Shown here in pieces: positions 1-8,642 of a stretch of 64,000 bases of DNA. This DNA is from Actinomycetota bacterium (GTDB taxonomy: Bacteria; Actinomycetota; Acidimicrobiia; IMCC26256; PALSA-610). A program made the position numbers and the translations under genes. The stretch covers positions 1 through 64,000 of the forward strand of contig PLBO01000121.1 in assembly GCA_003134555.1 (NCBI GenBank), given 5' to 3'. The notes under the pieces were generated by a model. That model worked only from the letters and a program-made list of their open reading frames with translations, was not told where the DNA came from and did no database searches. Position 1 is the stretch's first letter. Every line of letters begins with the position of its first letter.

Positions 1-738
1 TACCGCGACAACTGCAAGGTCGGCCAGCCGCTGTCGACCCAGAAGAAGGCGACCGATTCGCTCACGCAGGAGGTCGAACGGATCGTCGAGACGGTCATCG
101 TGCAAAAGCCCGTGCGCCAGAAGCTCCCGCGTACGCGCACGAGCAAGACCTTCTCGTTCCGGGTCGCCGACTGCCAGGGCTACGTGACCGTCGGCGAGTA
201 CGACGACGGCCACCCGGGTGAGGTGTTCCTCAAGGTCGCCAAGCAGGGCTCGACCCTCGCCGGCATCATGGACGCGTTCGCCATCGGCCTCTCGATGGGG
301 TTGCAGTACGGCGTCCCGCTCGAGGCATACATCGAGAAGTTCACGAATGTGCGCTTCGAGCCCGCGGGCATGACCGACGACCCCGACATCCGGTTCGCGA
401 CGAGCCTCGTCGACTACATCTTCCGGCGTCTGGCGGTCGAGTACGTCGACAAGGACAAGCGTGAGGCGATGGGCATCATGACGGTGGGCGAGCGGCTGCA
501 GCCGACGTTGCCCGGTGTGGAGGAAGCGACGACGCCGAGCGCGACGTCGATGGACCTCCCCATGGAAGACCGCGCGCCGTCCGATGCGCTCCGCGTCCGC
601 AACGAGCACCCGTCATCGGCGGGACGCGCCACTCCGACCCGCGAGATGGTGTTGTGCCACGTCTGCGGCGACATGATGCAGCGCGCCGGCAGTTGCTACG
701 CCTGCCCCAGCTGCGGCAGCACCAGCGGCTGCTCGTAA
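1..738 (+). CDS. nrdJ: Adenosylcobalamin-dependent ribonucleotide reductase, C-terminal part (5' end outside window)
   Basis: The frame is open from base 1, beginning YRDNCKVGQPLS and ending at TAA 736-738, so 245 codons of a longer gene are present. Class II ribonucleotide reductase makes deoxyribonucleotides with B12 as radical source. The tail shows the family layout: the block around VADCQGYVTVGEYDDGHPGE, then KVAKQGSTLAGIMDAFAIG, FTNVRFEPAGMTDDPDIR and FRRLAVEYVD. It finishes with a Cys-rich end (CHVCGDMM, CYACPSCG, final GCS) of the kind that binds metal or re-reduces the active site. The catalytic barrel lies outside the window. Family assignment is firm. Confidence 0.93.
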   Translation, partial: YRDNCKVGQPLSTQKKATDSLTQEVERIVETVIVQKPVRQKLPRTRTSKTFSFRVADCQGYVTVGEYDDGHPGEVFLKVAKQGSTLAGIMDAFAIGLSMGLQYGVPLEAYIEKFTNVRFEPAGMTDDPDIRFATSLVDYIFRRLAVEYVDKDKREAMGIMTVGERLQPTLPGVEEATTPSATSMDLPMEDRAPSDALRVRNEHPSSAGRATPTREMVLCHVCGDMMQRAGSCYACPSCGSTSGCS

Positions 739-1125
739 TGAGTCGTTTCGTTGCACGGCGACAGTTCGGCGGCGGTGCGGAGGCATTTCGCGAGCGAGCG
801 CGACGTCTCCGCCTCGATTTCGATCTATAGCTGTACGACCCAACGCGCTGGCGCATCGAGACCAACGCGCGGCGTCGGTGATTCTTCAACAGCGCAGATC
901 GCGCAATCCCGACAGCTCTATGCGAACCACTACGCGTTCGGGGCGACCGGTGAGGAGCTGGTGTCGACCGTGCAGCTGCGATTCCGAACCGTCGAGGAAC
1001 TGGCCCGGTCGCTCGCCGACGCAGGCTTCGCGATCGAGCGCGTGTACGGCGACTGGGACCGCCGCGCCGCCGGCCCGGCGACCCGGGAGCTGATCGTCGT
1101 GGCCGCGTCGCGTCTCACTCCTTGA
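739..1125 (+). pseudogene. Decayed SAM-dependent methyltransferase (C-terminal remnant)
   Basis: The last 75 or so codons (about 895-1125) read YANHYAFGATGEELVSTVQLRF, then EELARSLADAGFAIERVYGDWDR and a closing ELIVVAA. This is the usual end of class I SAM methyltransferases (beta-strands 5-7). No glycine-rich SAM-binding motif is found upstream. A short open stretch starting ATG 738 (MSRFVARRQFGGG) hits a TAG after about 30 codons in another frame. Its 3' end overlaps the end of the opposite-strand permease by 11 nt. I read it as a 5'-deleted, frameshifted remnant. The alternative, a short real gene of unknown function, is less likely. Confidence 0.5.
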
Positions 1126-2431
1126 CGGGTTGTCCGGCGAATCGCGACGGGTCGGCGTCGAAGCGCTCTCGGCAGTGATCGGAGCAGAAATAGTAGGTGT
1201 GGTGGTCGTGCCGGCTACGCGCCGGAGCGGTCGCCGTTCGGACCTGCATGCCGCACACGGGATCGAACGCGTAGCCCACGCCCCCGCCGAGCCGCTTCCG
1301 GTTGTGGTGCAACCAGTAGAGGACGCCGAACACTGCGAGGAAGATGATGTTGAGGAACGTGGTGTAGTTCCACTCGAAGTGCGTCGCGGCGATGGTGCCC
1401 GGCCGAGTCGAGGGAATGAGACCCGTCCAGCTGAACAATCCTTCGACGATGAGCCCGGCGGCCGACATCAGCGCGTAGAACCACACGAAGAGGCGGAGCG
1501 TGAGCCGCGTGCCGTAGTACTTCCGGTAGATCAGCACGAGCGGCAGCGCGATGAGGTCGGCGAAGATGAAGCTGATGACGCCGCCGAAGCTGATACCGCC
1601 GTGCCACAACGCCGCTGCCATCGGCACGTTGCCGATCGAGCAGACGAAGCTGATGAACGCGATGAACGGGCCGACGACCACGTTCTCGAGGCTCGTCCAG
1701 AATCCGTGACCGCTCAGGAAGACGTCGTTCCATACGTTCATCGGGACGAGCACCGCAAACAAGCCGGCGACGACGTAGCCGATGACCAGCTCCCTGCGAA
1801 CCATGGTGATGTCGGCCATCGTGTAGCCCGCGGCGTCGGCCCAGGCGGCCTTGCTCGTGAGCTTCTCGCCCCACGGCGTGTGCTCGAGCTCTTCCTGTCG
1901 TTCGTCGCTGACGCCGACCATCGCCTGATGGTCGTGACCGCCGACGTTGCCCTCCTGCAGCCGTTTCCTGGCGCGTTCGACGATGCCGCCGCGCACGACG
2001 AAGCCGGCCGTGAGCGCGAGGAGCCCGATCATGATCGACCCACCGACGAACTCGGCGGCCGCGAACTGCCAGCCCATCAACACGACCAACACGACGCCCA
2101 GCTCGATGACGAGGTTCGTCGACGCGAACATGAACACCATCGCGGAGACGAAATCGGCGCCCTTTTGGAACAGCGACTTCGCCATCGCGGACGCGGCGTA
2201 CGAACAACTCGACGACACCATGCCAAAGCCTGAGGCGCGCGCCACGGCCGCCGGCCGATGATCGCCGAGCGCACGCTGCATCTGGTCTTTCGACACGAAG
2301 GCCTGCACCGCGCCGGACAGACCGAAGCCCAGGATCAGCGCCCAGAGCGTCTCCCAGAACATGAAGAAGCTCTCGCGCAGGCTGTCACCGATGTCGGCGA
2401 CGGAAACGAGTCCGAGCAGGTGCGGCATCAC
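1115..2431 (-). CDS. ArsP/DUF318-type permease with C-terminal YHS metal-binding domain
   Basis: A membrane protein of about 438 residues with several hydrophobic segments (roughly 18-40, 85-140, 215-235, 250-300, 320-375). It has the permease-family serine/cysteine block FGMVSSSCSYAASAMAKSLF near residues 70-90. The last 50 residues form a YHS domain (FDPVCGMQV ... YYFCSDHCRERFDADPSRF) of the type fused to copper and other metal transporters. Related permeases export arsenicals or other metal species. The start is GTG 2431 (GTGA overlap with the csoR stop) or ATG 2428; either way it is translationally coupled to csoR. Metal or thiol-metal efflux controlled by CsoR is the natural inference; the substrate is unknown. 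Confidence 0.85.
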   Translation of the reverse strand: MMPHLLGLVSVADIGDSLRESFFMFWETLWALILGFGLSGAVQAFVSKDQMQRALGDHRPAAVARASGFGMVSSSCSYAASAMAKSLFQKGADFVSAMVFMFASTNLVIELGVVLVVLMGWQFAAAEFVGGSIMIGLLALTAGFVVRGGIVERARKRLQEGNVGGHDHQAMVGVSDERQEELEHTPWGEKLTSKAAWADAAGYTMADITMVRRELVIGYVVAGLFAVLVPMNVWNDVFLSGHGFWTSLENVVVGPFIAFISFVCSIGNVPMAAALWHGGISFGGVISFIFADLIALPLVLIYRKYYGTRLTLRLFVWFYALMSAAGLIVEGLFSWTGLIPSTRPGTIAATHFEWNYTTFLNIIFLAVFGVLYWLHHNRKRLGGGVGYAFDPVCGMQVRTATAPARSRHDHHTYYFCSDHCRERFDADPSRFAGQPVKE

Positions 2432-2709
2432 GATCGCACGATGCGCGCGATCGCTTGCGACGCCTCGCGCACCTTTTCGTTCGCATCGGCGCCACCGGAA
2501 GCGAGCGCGTCGGCGACGCAGTGCCCGAGATGATCGTCGAGGAGCGCGATCGCGACGGCCTGCAGTGCGCGCGTTGCCGCGGCGACCTGATCGAGGATGT
2601 CGATGCAGTATCGATCCTCGTCGACCATGTTCTGGAGCCCGCGCACCTGTCCTTCGATGCGTCGCAGCCGCTTCTGAATGTCAGCCTTGTTCGAGCTGTA
2701 GCCGGTCAT
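2428..2709 (-). CDS. csoR: CsoR-family copper/metal-sensing repressor
   Basis: A 93-residue all-helical DUF156 repressor. The family core is present: KRLRRIEGQVRGLQNMVDEDRYC, then DILDQVAAATRALQAVAIALLDDHLGHC. Cys35, His60 and Cys64 match the Cys-His-Cys Cu(I) set of CsoR, rather than the all-His/Cys RcnR set or the His-less CstR set. ATG 2709 follows a very good ribosome site (aaggaggt), so longer upstream readings of the frame are excluded. Metal binding should release DNA and switch on this gene and the coupled permease. A matching operator lies 27 bp upstream. Confidence 0.9.
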   Translation of the reverse strand: MTGYSSNKADIQKRLRRIEGQVRGLQNMVDEDRYCIDILDQVAAATRALQAVAIALLDDHLGHCVADALASGGADANEKVREASQAIARIVRS

Positions 2710-2735
2710 TCGCGACCTCCTTCGCCGGAGGTCAG

Positions 2736-2756
2736 TATACCCAGGGGGGGTAGGGT
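2736..2756 (-). promoter_or_regulatory. CsoR-type operator
   Basis: The top strand reads TATACCCAGGGGGGGTAGGGT. This has the form of known CsoR sites: a G/C tract flanked by TA-containing arms (TACCC...GGGTA). It lies between the csoR start and the divergent peptidase gene, where a repressor would block the csoR promoter. Binding is inferred from pattern only. Confidence 0.7.
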
Positions 2757-2877
2757 GACAAGGGCGGGTTCGGGCCGACTTGCCGGAAGAACTCGGACGC
2801 GCCGTACCCGTGCCGATGCAGGGGAGTAATACGACGTTTTCCCCTATCGGGGCTACGGAGAGTGTTGGTAAAGTCAC

Positions 2878-4218
2878 ATGATGCGGGTTGGGATTTCTCC
2901 GAAATTGTCTAGCGCTGCTATCGCGCTCGTTCTCGTCGTCGGCGGTGGCGTCGTTGCCGCCGAGGCCGGCGGCGCGGCACCGGGTCACGTGTCGACGGGC
3001 CGGGGCAGGGCTGCAGTCCGGACGCGCGCGGTCTGCGGGGCCGTTGCGGGCCCGCGTGCGCGTTGCGCCGCGTTCGAGGTGCTCAATCCCAGCGCAGTCG
3101 TGCGCCGCGCGAGGAAGCCGCCGCCTCGATCGACCACGACGACGGCGAGCACGTCGACGACCAAGGCGACCACCACAACGGTCTCGACCACGACGACGAC
3201 AACTTTCCCGGGGAGCACCACCACGGTCCCGTCGGCATCGTGCACTACCGCGCACTCGGGCTACACGCCGTGTGATCTGCAGAGCGCGTACGCGCTGCCG
3301 TCGTCGAGCGCGGGCGGCGGCCAGACCGTTGCGATCGTCGATGCCTTCGACGACCCGAAGGCCGAGTCCGACCTCGCGGTCTACCGCGCGGCGTACGGCT
3401 TGCCGCCGTGCACCACCGCGAACGGCTGCTTCCGCAAGGTCGACCAGACCGGCGGCACCGTGTATCCCGCCCCGAACACCGGCTGGGCCGAGGAGATCTC
3501 GCTCGACCTCGACATGGTGTCGGCGGTATGTCCGAACTGCCACATCCTCCTCGTCGAGGCGACCTCGAACACCATCGGCAACCTGCTCGCCGCCGAGAAC
3601 ACCGCGGCGGCGCTCGGTGCCACCGTCATCTCGAACAGTTGGGGCGCGAGCGAGTTCAGCTCCCAGTCGCTGTACGACAGCTATTTCCAGCACGGGATCC
3701 CGATCACGGCGAGTACGGGCGACTCCGGCTACGGCGCGTCCTGGCCCGCGGCGTCGCCGTACGTCACCGCCGTCGGTGGCACGAGCCTGTACGGCGCCAC
3801 CAATGCGCGCGGCTGGGCCGAGACCGCATGGAGCGGCGCCGGTAGTGGCTGCTCGGCCTTCGTTTCCAAGCCCTCGTGGCAGACCGATTCGGGGTGCGCC
3901 CGCCGCGCCGTGGCCGATGTCTCGGCCGTCGCCGATCCGAGTACGGGAGTCGCTACCTACGACTCGTACAACGAGCCCGGTTGGATGGTCTTCGGTGGCA
4001 CCAGCGTGGCTGCGCCGGTCATCGCATCCACGTACGCGCTGGCCGGCAACGCGGCAAGCGTCGCGACTCCGGGCTACGCGTATGCCCACGCCGGAGCCGT
4101 CTTCGACGTGACCTCGGGAAGCAACGGCAGCTGTGGCGGCACGTATCTCTGCACGGCCGTCCCCGGCTACGACGGACCGACTGGGCTCGGCACTCCGAAC
4201 GGAACCGGAGCCTTCTGA
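2878..4218 (+). CDS. Secreted S53 (sedolisin/kumamolisin-like) serine peptidase
   Basis: 446 residues. The N-terminus carries a hydrophobic signal segment (about 11-33), then a Thr/Ser linker (85-117) and a peptidase domain. Sedolisin catalytic residues are recognisable: Glu206 and Asp210 in AEEISLD, Asp282 in STGDSGYG, and Ser376 in GGTSVAAP. Such enzymes are acid-acting endopeptidases outside the cell. A normal S53 enzyme has a pro-domain of about 180 residues; here only about 120 low-complexity residues precede the catalytic part, so folding or activation may differ. Two adjacent ATGs (2878, 2881) are possible starts. It diverges from csoR. Confidence 0.85.
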   Translation: MMRVGISPKLSSAAIALVLVVGGGVVAAEAGGAAPGHVSTGRGRAAVRTRAVCGAVAGPRARCAAFEVLNPSAVVRRARKPPPRSTTTTASTSTTKATTTTVSTTTTTTFPGSTTTVPSASCTTAHSGYTPCDLQSAYALPSSSAGGGQTVAIVDAFDDPKAESDLAVYRAAYGLPPCTTANGCFRKVDQTGGTVYPAPNTGWAEEISLDLDMVSAVCPNCHILLVEATSNTIGNLLAAENTAAALGATVISNSWGASEFSSQSLYDSYFQHGIPITASTGDSGYGASWPAASPYVTAVGGTSLYGATNARGWAETAWSGAGSGCSAFVSKPSWQTDSGCARRAVADVSAVADPSTGVATYDSYNEPGWMVFGGTSVAAPVIASTYALAGNAASVATPGYAYAHAGAVFDVTSGSNGSCGGTYLCTAVPGYDGPTGLGTPNGTGAF

Positions 4219-4226
4219 GCCGCCGG

Positions 4227-4232
4227 TACCGT
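4227..4232 (+). promoter_or_regulatory. -10 element TACCGT (leaderless start)
   Basis: TACCGT ends 7 nt before ATG 4240, so transcription would begin at or next to the A of the start codon. No Shine-Dalgarno sequence is present. Confidence 0.55.
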
Positions 4233-4239
4233 GCGCGCC

Positions 4240-4686
4240 ATGACGATTGATGGCGAATACGAGCCCAGCCCTTGGGACTGGGTGCGCGAACAGGTCGAGA
4301 CGTACGAGCGCACCGGCGGTCGTGAGGCCAACACACTGCGCGACACCGGTCTGCCGGTGATCGTCGTCACGACCCGGGGCAACAAGTCCGGCAAGCTGCG
4401 CAAGACACCGCTGATGCGGGTGGAACACGACGGTGAGTACGCGCTCGTGGCGTCGATGGGTGGCGCGCCGAAGAACCCCGTCTGGTACTACAACCTCAAA
4501 GCGCATCCGGATGCGGTGGTGATCCAAGACGGGGCGGAGCCGTTCGAGGCCGAACTGCACGAGCTCAGCGGAGACGAGCGCGACGTGTGGTGGAAGCGCG
4601 CCGTAGCCGCGTTTCCCCCGTACGCCGAGTACCAGGAGAAGACGGAGCGCGTCATCCCCGTCTTCGTCGCCCGCCCCCGCGCCTGA
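4240..4686 (+). CDS. F420-dependent nitroreductase/quinone reductase (Ddn family)
   Basis: 148 residues of the deazaflavin (F420)-binding split beta-barrel family. Typical blocks are [56 protein letters not shown] (shown here as one stretch in pieces: [33 protein letters not shown]). Relatives use F420H2 to reduce quinones or nitro compounds at the membrane. A GTG at 4231 is in frame, but the -10 element at 4227-4232 and its 7-nt spacing favour ATG 4240. The physiological substrate cannot be read from the sequence. Confidence 0.85.
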   Translation: MTIDGEYEPSPWDWVREQVETYERTGGREANTLRDTGLPVIVVTTRGNKSGKLRKTPLMRVEHDGEYALVASMGGAPKNPVWYYNLKAHPDAVVIQDGAEPFEAELHELSGDERDVWWKRAVAAFPPYAEYQEKTERVIPVFVARPRA

Positions 4687-4700
4687 ACCTCGAACCTGGG

Positions 4701-7700
4701 TCAGGACGCGAGCGGGCTCGAGCTGTGCTCGAGTCCGAGGAACACGAGCGCCTCCGCGAACGGCATCGGCTTCGAGAACAGGAACCCCTGTCCGTAGCGG
4801 CATCCCACCGCGCGCACCGCCGTGAGCTTCGCCTCGGTGTCTATGCCCTCGGCAACGACCGCGAGATCGTAGGTGGTGCCGAGGTTGACGATCGCGCGCA
4901 GCATGGCGTCGTCGCGCGCCGCCGACCCGAACGACCGCAGGAACGAGCGGTCGATCTTGAGCGAGTCGATCGGGAGCAGCCGCAGGTAGGTGAGGGAGCT
5001 GTAGCCACTGCCGAAATCGTCGAGGGAGATGTGCACGCCGAGCTCGCGGACCCGGCGCATGATGGCGGCATTGCGCTCGGTGTGGTCGAGCATCACCGAC
5101 TCGGTGATCTCGAGGGTGAGCAGGTCCGGTTCCAACCCGCTACTCGTGAGTGCGTCTTCAACGGTCCACACGAGATCGCCCGAGTCGAACTGCCGCACCG
5201 AGACGTTCACGGAAACGCCGACGCCCGGCGCGACGCTCTGCCAACCCATGCAGTCGGAGGCGGCGCGGCCGAGCACCCAAGGCCCGATCTCGGTGATGAT
5301 GCCCGCTTCTTCTGCCACCGGAATGAAGTCGTCTGGTCGGATGAGCCCGACGCCGGGCCGGTCCCAACGGACCAGTGCTTCGAAATACGACGGCTGTCCG
5401 CTGTGTAGATCGACGATCGGCTGGTAGTACGCGAGCAACTCGTCGCGCCCGACCGCTTGCCGGAGCGCAGACTCGAGATCGAGCCGGTGTGCGGCGCGCT
5501 GCCCCATCTGCGCGTCGAACACCTCGATACCGGTGCTCCTTTCTGCTTTCGCGCGATACATCGCGGTGTCGGCGGAGCGCAGGAGCTCCAGCGGTGTTTC
5601 CGACCCAGTGCCGACGGATACGCCGATCGACGCGCCGACGACGACCTCATTTCCCGCGATCGCGAACGGCAGTGCGAGCACCTCGAGGATCCGGAGGGCG
5701 ACCACCTTGATCGCGTCGAGGTCGGAGGCGCTCGGGCACAGGACGACGAACTCGTCGCTTCCCAGACGGGCGACGACATCCTGGGCGCGAATCGCGGCGG
5801 CGATCCGATCGGCGACGAGCACGAGGAGCTGATCGCCGGCGTCGTGACCGAGCCCGTCGTTCACGAGCTTGAACCGATCGAGGTCTATGAACACCATCCC
5901 GACGACCTCGTTCGTCCGGCGCGCCTGCACGCACGCAGTCTCGGCGCGATCGAGCAAGGTGCGACGATTCGCGAGACCGGTGAGCTCGTCGCACGTCGCG
6001 GCCATTCGCAACGCCTGCTCCATCGCCCGCTGGTCGCTGATGTCGCGCACCACCGCCGTGTAGAGGATGTTCTCGCCAACCTGCACCTCCGACACGGCTA
6101 CCTGCGCGGCGAATCGCTCACCCGACGCTCGAACGGCGATGGTGTCGATCTGCTGGCCGACGCGTCCGCTCTGTCGCGCGCGCCGAACGATGTGGCGCGA
6201 GTCGGCCGGGAGGAAGCGGGTGTAATACAAGCCGATCGTGTCGGCGGCGCGGGTTCCGAATATGTGCTCGGCCGCCCGGTTGAAGCTTTGGATGATCCCC
6301 TCATGGTCGACCGAGATGATGGCGTCGGCGGCCGCTTCGACGATGCTCCGATTGCGTTCCTCCGACAGGCGCAGGGCGGTCTCGGCCGCGCGCCGATCCG
6401 TGCTGTCCCGGAGACTCATCACGAGCCCGCGAATCGCCGGATTGGCGAGCTGGTTGCTCCCGCTGCCCTCGAACCAGCGATACGTGCCGTCGGCTCGACG
6501 CAGTCGCAGATCGATCGGCGGAGCTTCGGTCTTCGTCTGGGCCACGAAGTTGAGGAGCCGCGCCGCGACATTGGCGTGGTCGTCAGGATGGACGAGGTCG
6601 AAGGCGGAAACATCGACGAGGTCGTCCGGCTCGATGCCGAGCCCTTCGCGCACTGCGCCCGAGACCCACATGACGCGCCCGTCCGCATCGCAGATGACGA
6701 TGACGTCGGCGATCGCGTCGGCGACCGCGGCCAGCCGGGCCTCGGCTGCGACCACGGCGGAGACGTCGTGCATGTTCAGCACGATCCCGCCGATCGAGGA
6801 GTCGCCGGACCAGTTCGTCGCGGTGACGTCGCACGAGTGCACCACGCCGTCAGGTGCGACGAACCTCAGTGCCAGCGATCGTGCCTCGGTGCCGGAAGGC
6901 AGCGCTCGCACCTCGTCGAACCAGGCTGCGGCCTCGTCGCGATCGCCGGGTGCCACCCTCGACAGCGGCGGACCGAGCTCCTCGCTGGTGTAGCCGAGGA
7001 ACGCCGTTCCCCACGACGGGGCATAGACGACCGTGCCGGCTGCGTCCACGACGCAAGCGAGATCGCTCGAACGAGCAATAAGTCTCGCGAAACGCACTCG
7101 GCGTTCCAACGACTCACGCGCGTCTACTTCCGCCGTTATGTCGTGCGCGACGACGGCGATGGTGTCGAGGTCGACGGCGACGATGTTCATGTTGCGCCAC
7201 ATGCGTCGACCGCCGGGCACGGCGAGGTGGAGCTCCGCCGTCAGGCACGCGCCCGTCGACAGCGCCTGCTCGTAGAGAGGAAGAACGGCCGTGTTGTCCG
7301 CGGCGGCATTGAGCTTCGAGAGGAGCGCGCCGACGACCTCTCCGCACGCGGGCGCGAACGCCTTGCGCACCAGCGAGTTCGCCTCGACGATCTCGAAGTC
7401 GACGATCTCGCCACCTTGGCGAACCGCGTGGAGCACTACGAAGCTCCCGTGCATCCGGTCCATGGCCAGGCGGTGGTGTGCGAGTGCGCGAGAGGTCATG
7501 GCGGTCATGGATCCGGTCGAGCTGAGACCTTGCTTGCGCGCGTACATCGCCTTGTCGGCCTGGCTCAGAAGATCGTCGGGGGAACGGGTTCCGTCGTGAT
7601 CGTCGACGACGCCGACACTCGCCGTGATCATGTTCGGCGCGATCATCGGCCACGGCTCCGCGAGGACGTCCCAGATCCGCTCGACGATCCGGCCCGCGTC

Positions 7701-8579
7701 CGGCGCGTCGCGCGACGACTTCACGAGGAGGACGAACTCGTCTCCGCCGAACCGGGCGATCATGTCGTCGGCGCGTACGACCTGCCGAAGCCGCGACGCG
7801 ACCTCGACGAGAACGTCGTCGCCGGTGCGATGCCCGAAGGTGTCGTTGATGTCCTTGAAGTTGTCGAGATCGACGAAGGCGAGGATCGCGGGTTGGCGCT
7901 CGGCGCACGAACGCTCCAGCGTATCGGTGAAGGCCGCGCGGTTGGGCAGCTGCGTCAGCGAGTCGGTCGCGGCCTCGTGCGCAAGCCGCTTCCCGCGTTC
8001 GCGCACCTCGTGCTCGACCGCGTCGCGCGCGGCGAGGATGCCGCTCACGACCCACAACACGACCGCGAGGAGGAGGAGTTGCGACGCAGCCATCGCGTGG
8101 GAACGGGCGCTGCTCACCATGGACGGAGCGACGCCGGTTGCGATTGCTACCTCGCCCGCGGTGACCCCGGCGACGCACCAGCCGAACACCATCCGCCAGT
8201 CGGCCTTGCGCAGCTGGGCGAGCAGCTGGACCGCGCAGAGCGCGTAGCCGATGCCGAGCAGCGAGCCCCAGCCCGTCGCGTACAGGATCACCGTCGTCGC
8301 GCCGGCGGGGACGGCGACGCGCACCTGTTCCCGGACGCGGGATTCGGGTCGGCGCCGGTACCAGTACCCGCTCGCGACGTCACTCGCGATCGCCGCCGGG
8401 ATGAGGAGCAGGAACGCCCAGAAGGGGGGTCCCGCGATGAAATCGTGCTCGTCGAGCCACCAGAGCGCGAACACCGCAACCACGCCGCAGAGGTTCCCTC
8501 CGGCCACGACCGCCAGGACGGCGGAGCGCGACGTTTTGGCCCGCGCGCGGTGGGCGTCCTCCTGCATCGCGATTGCCAC
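4701..8579 (-). CDS. Membrane-bound GGDEF-PAS-GGDEF-EAL cyclic-di-GMP protein
   Basis: About 1290 residues. Order: hydrophobic membrane region (about 20-190), first GGDEF domain (about 205-360, intact RFGGDEF), a divergent PAS-like stretch, three or more PAS segments (about 500-860), second GGDEF (about 870-1020, motif changed to LGSDEF) and an EAL domain (about 1040-1285). The EAL part keeps its catalytic signatures (EALVRW, ITESVML, DDFGSGYSSL, KIDRSF, AEGID). So it could both make and degrade cyclic-di-GMP. The first cyclase looks active; the second is questionable because the second glycine is Ser. Start is GTG 8579 or ATG 8567; neither has a clear ribosome site. Confidence 0.9.
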   Translation of the reverse strand: MAIAMQEDAHRARAKTSRSAVLAVVAGGNLCGVVAVFALWWLDEHDFIAGPPFWAFLLLIPAAIASDVASGYWYRRRPESRVREQVRVAVPAGATTVILYATGWGSLLGIGYALCAVQLLAQLRKADWRMVFGWCVAGVTAGEVAIATGVAPSMVSSARSHAMAASQLLLLAVVLWVVSGILAARDAVEHEVRERGKRLAHEAATDSLTQLPNRAAFTDTLERSCAERQPAILAFVDLDNFKDINDTFGHRTGDDVLVEVASRLRQVVRADDMIARFGGDEFVLLVKSSRDAPDAGRIVERIWDVLAEPWPMIAPNMITASVGVVDDHDGTRSPDDLLSQADKAMYARKQGLSSTGSMTAMTSRALAHHRLAMDRMHGSFVVLHAVRQGGEIVDFEIVEANSLVRKAFAPACGEVVGALLSKLNAAADNTAVLPLYEQALSTGACLTAELHLAVPGGRRMWRNMNIVAVDLDTIAVVAHDITAEVDARESLERRVRFARLIARSSDLACVVDAAGTVVYAPSWGTAFLGYTSEELGPPLSRVAPGDRDEAAAWFDEVRALPSGTEARSLALRFVAPDGVVHSCDVTATNWSGDSSIGGIVLNMHDVSAVVAAEARLAAVADAIADVIVICDADGRVMWVSGAVREGLGIEPDDLVDVSAFDLVHPDDHANVAARLLNFVAQTKTEAPPIDLRLRRADGTYRWFEGSGSNQLANPAIRGLVMSLRDSTDRRAAETALRLSEERNRSIVEAAADAIISVDHEGIIQSFNRAAEHIFGTRAADTIGLYYTRFLPADSRHIVRRARQSGRVGQQIDTIAVRASGERFAAQVAVSEVQVGENILYTAVVRDISDQRAMEQALRMAATCDELTGLANRRTLLDRAETACVQARRTNEVVGMVFIDLDRFKLVNDGLGHDAGDQLLVLVADRIAAAIRAQDVVARLGSDEFVVLCPSASDLDAIKVVALRILEVLALPFAIAGNEVVVGASIGVSVGTGSETPLELLRSADTAMYRAKAERSTGIEVFDAQMGQRAAHRLDLESALRQAVGRDELLAYYQPIVDLHSGQPSYFEALVRWDRPGVGLIRPDDFIPVAEEAGIITEIGPWVLGRAASDCMGWQSVAPGVGVSVNVSVRQFDSGDLVWTVEDALTSSGLEPDLLTLEITESVMLDHTERNAAIMRRVRELGVHISLDDFGSGYSSLTYLRLLPIDSLKIDRSFLRSFGSAARDDAMLRAIVNLGTTYDLAVVAEGIDTEAKLTAVRAVGCRYGQGFLFSKPMPFAEALVFLGLEHSSSPLAS

Positions 8580-8642
8580 GTCACACGTTCGTCACGCCGA
8601 CGGGCCCGATCCAGCGGGGGACCGAGTTTCTGACCTTTGGGC

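Noticed and set aside
2710-4803. N-terminal extension of the csoR frame by almost 700 codons
   Set aside because: It runs antisense through the S53 peptidase; the aaggaggt site and family length fix the start at 2709.
5457-8633. Open reading frame of over 1000 codons on the plus strand, opposite the GGDEF/EAL gene
   Set aside because: Arg/Asp/His/Gly-rich translation without motifs, the mirror of GC-biased codons in a real gene with clear domains.
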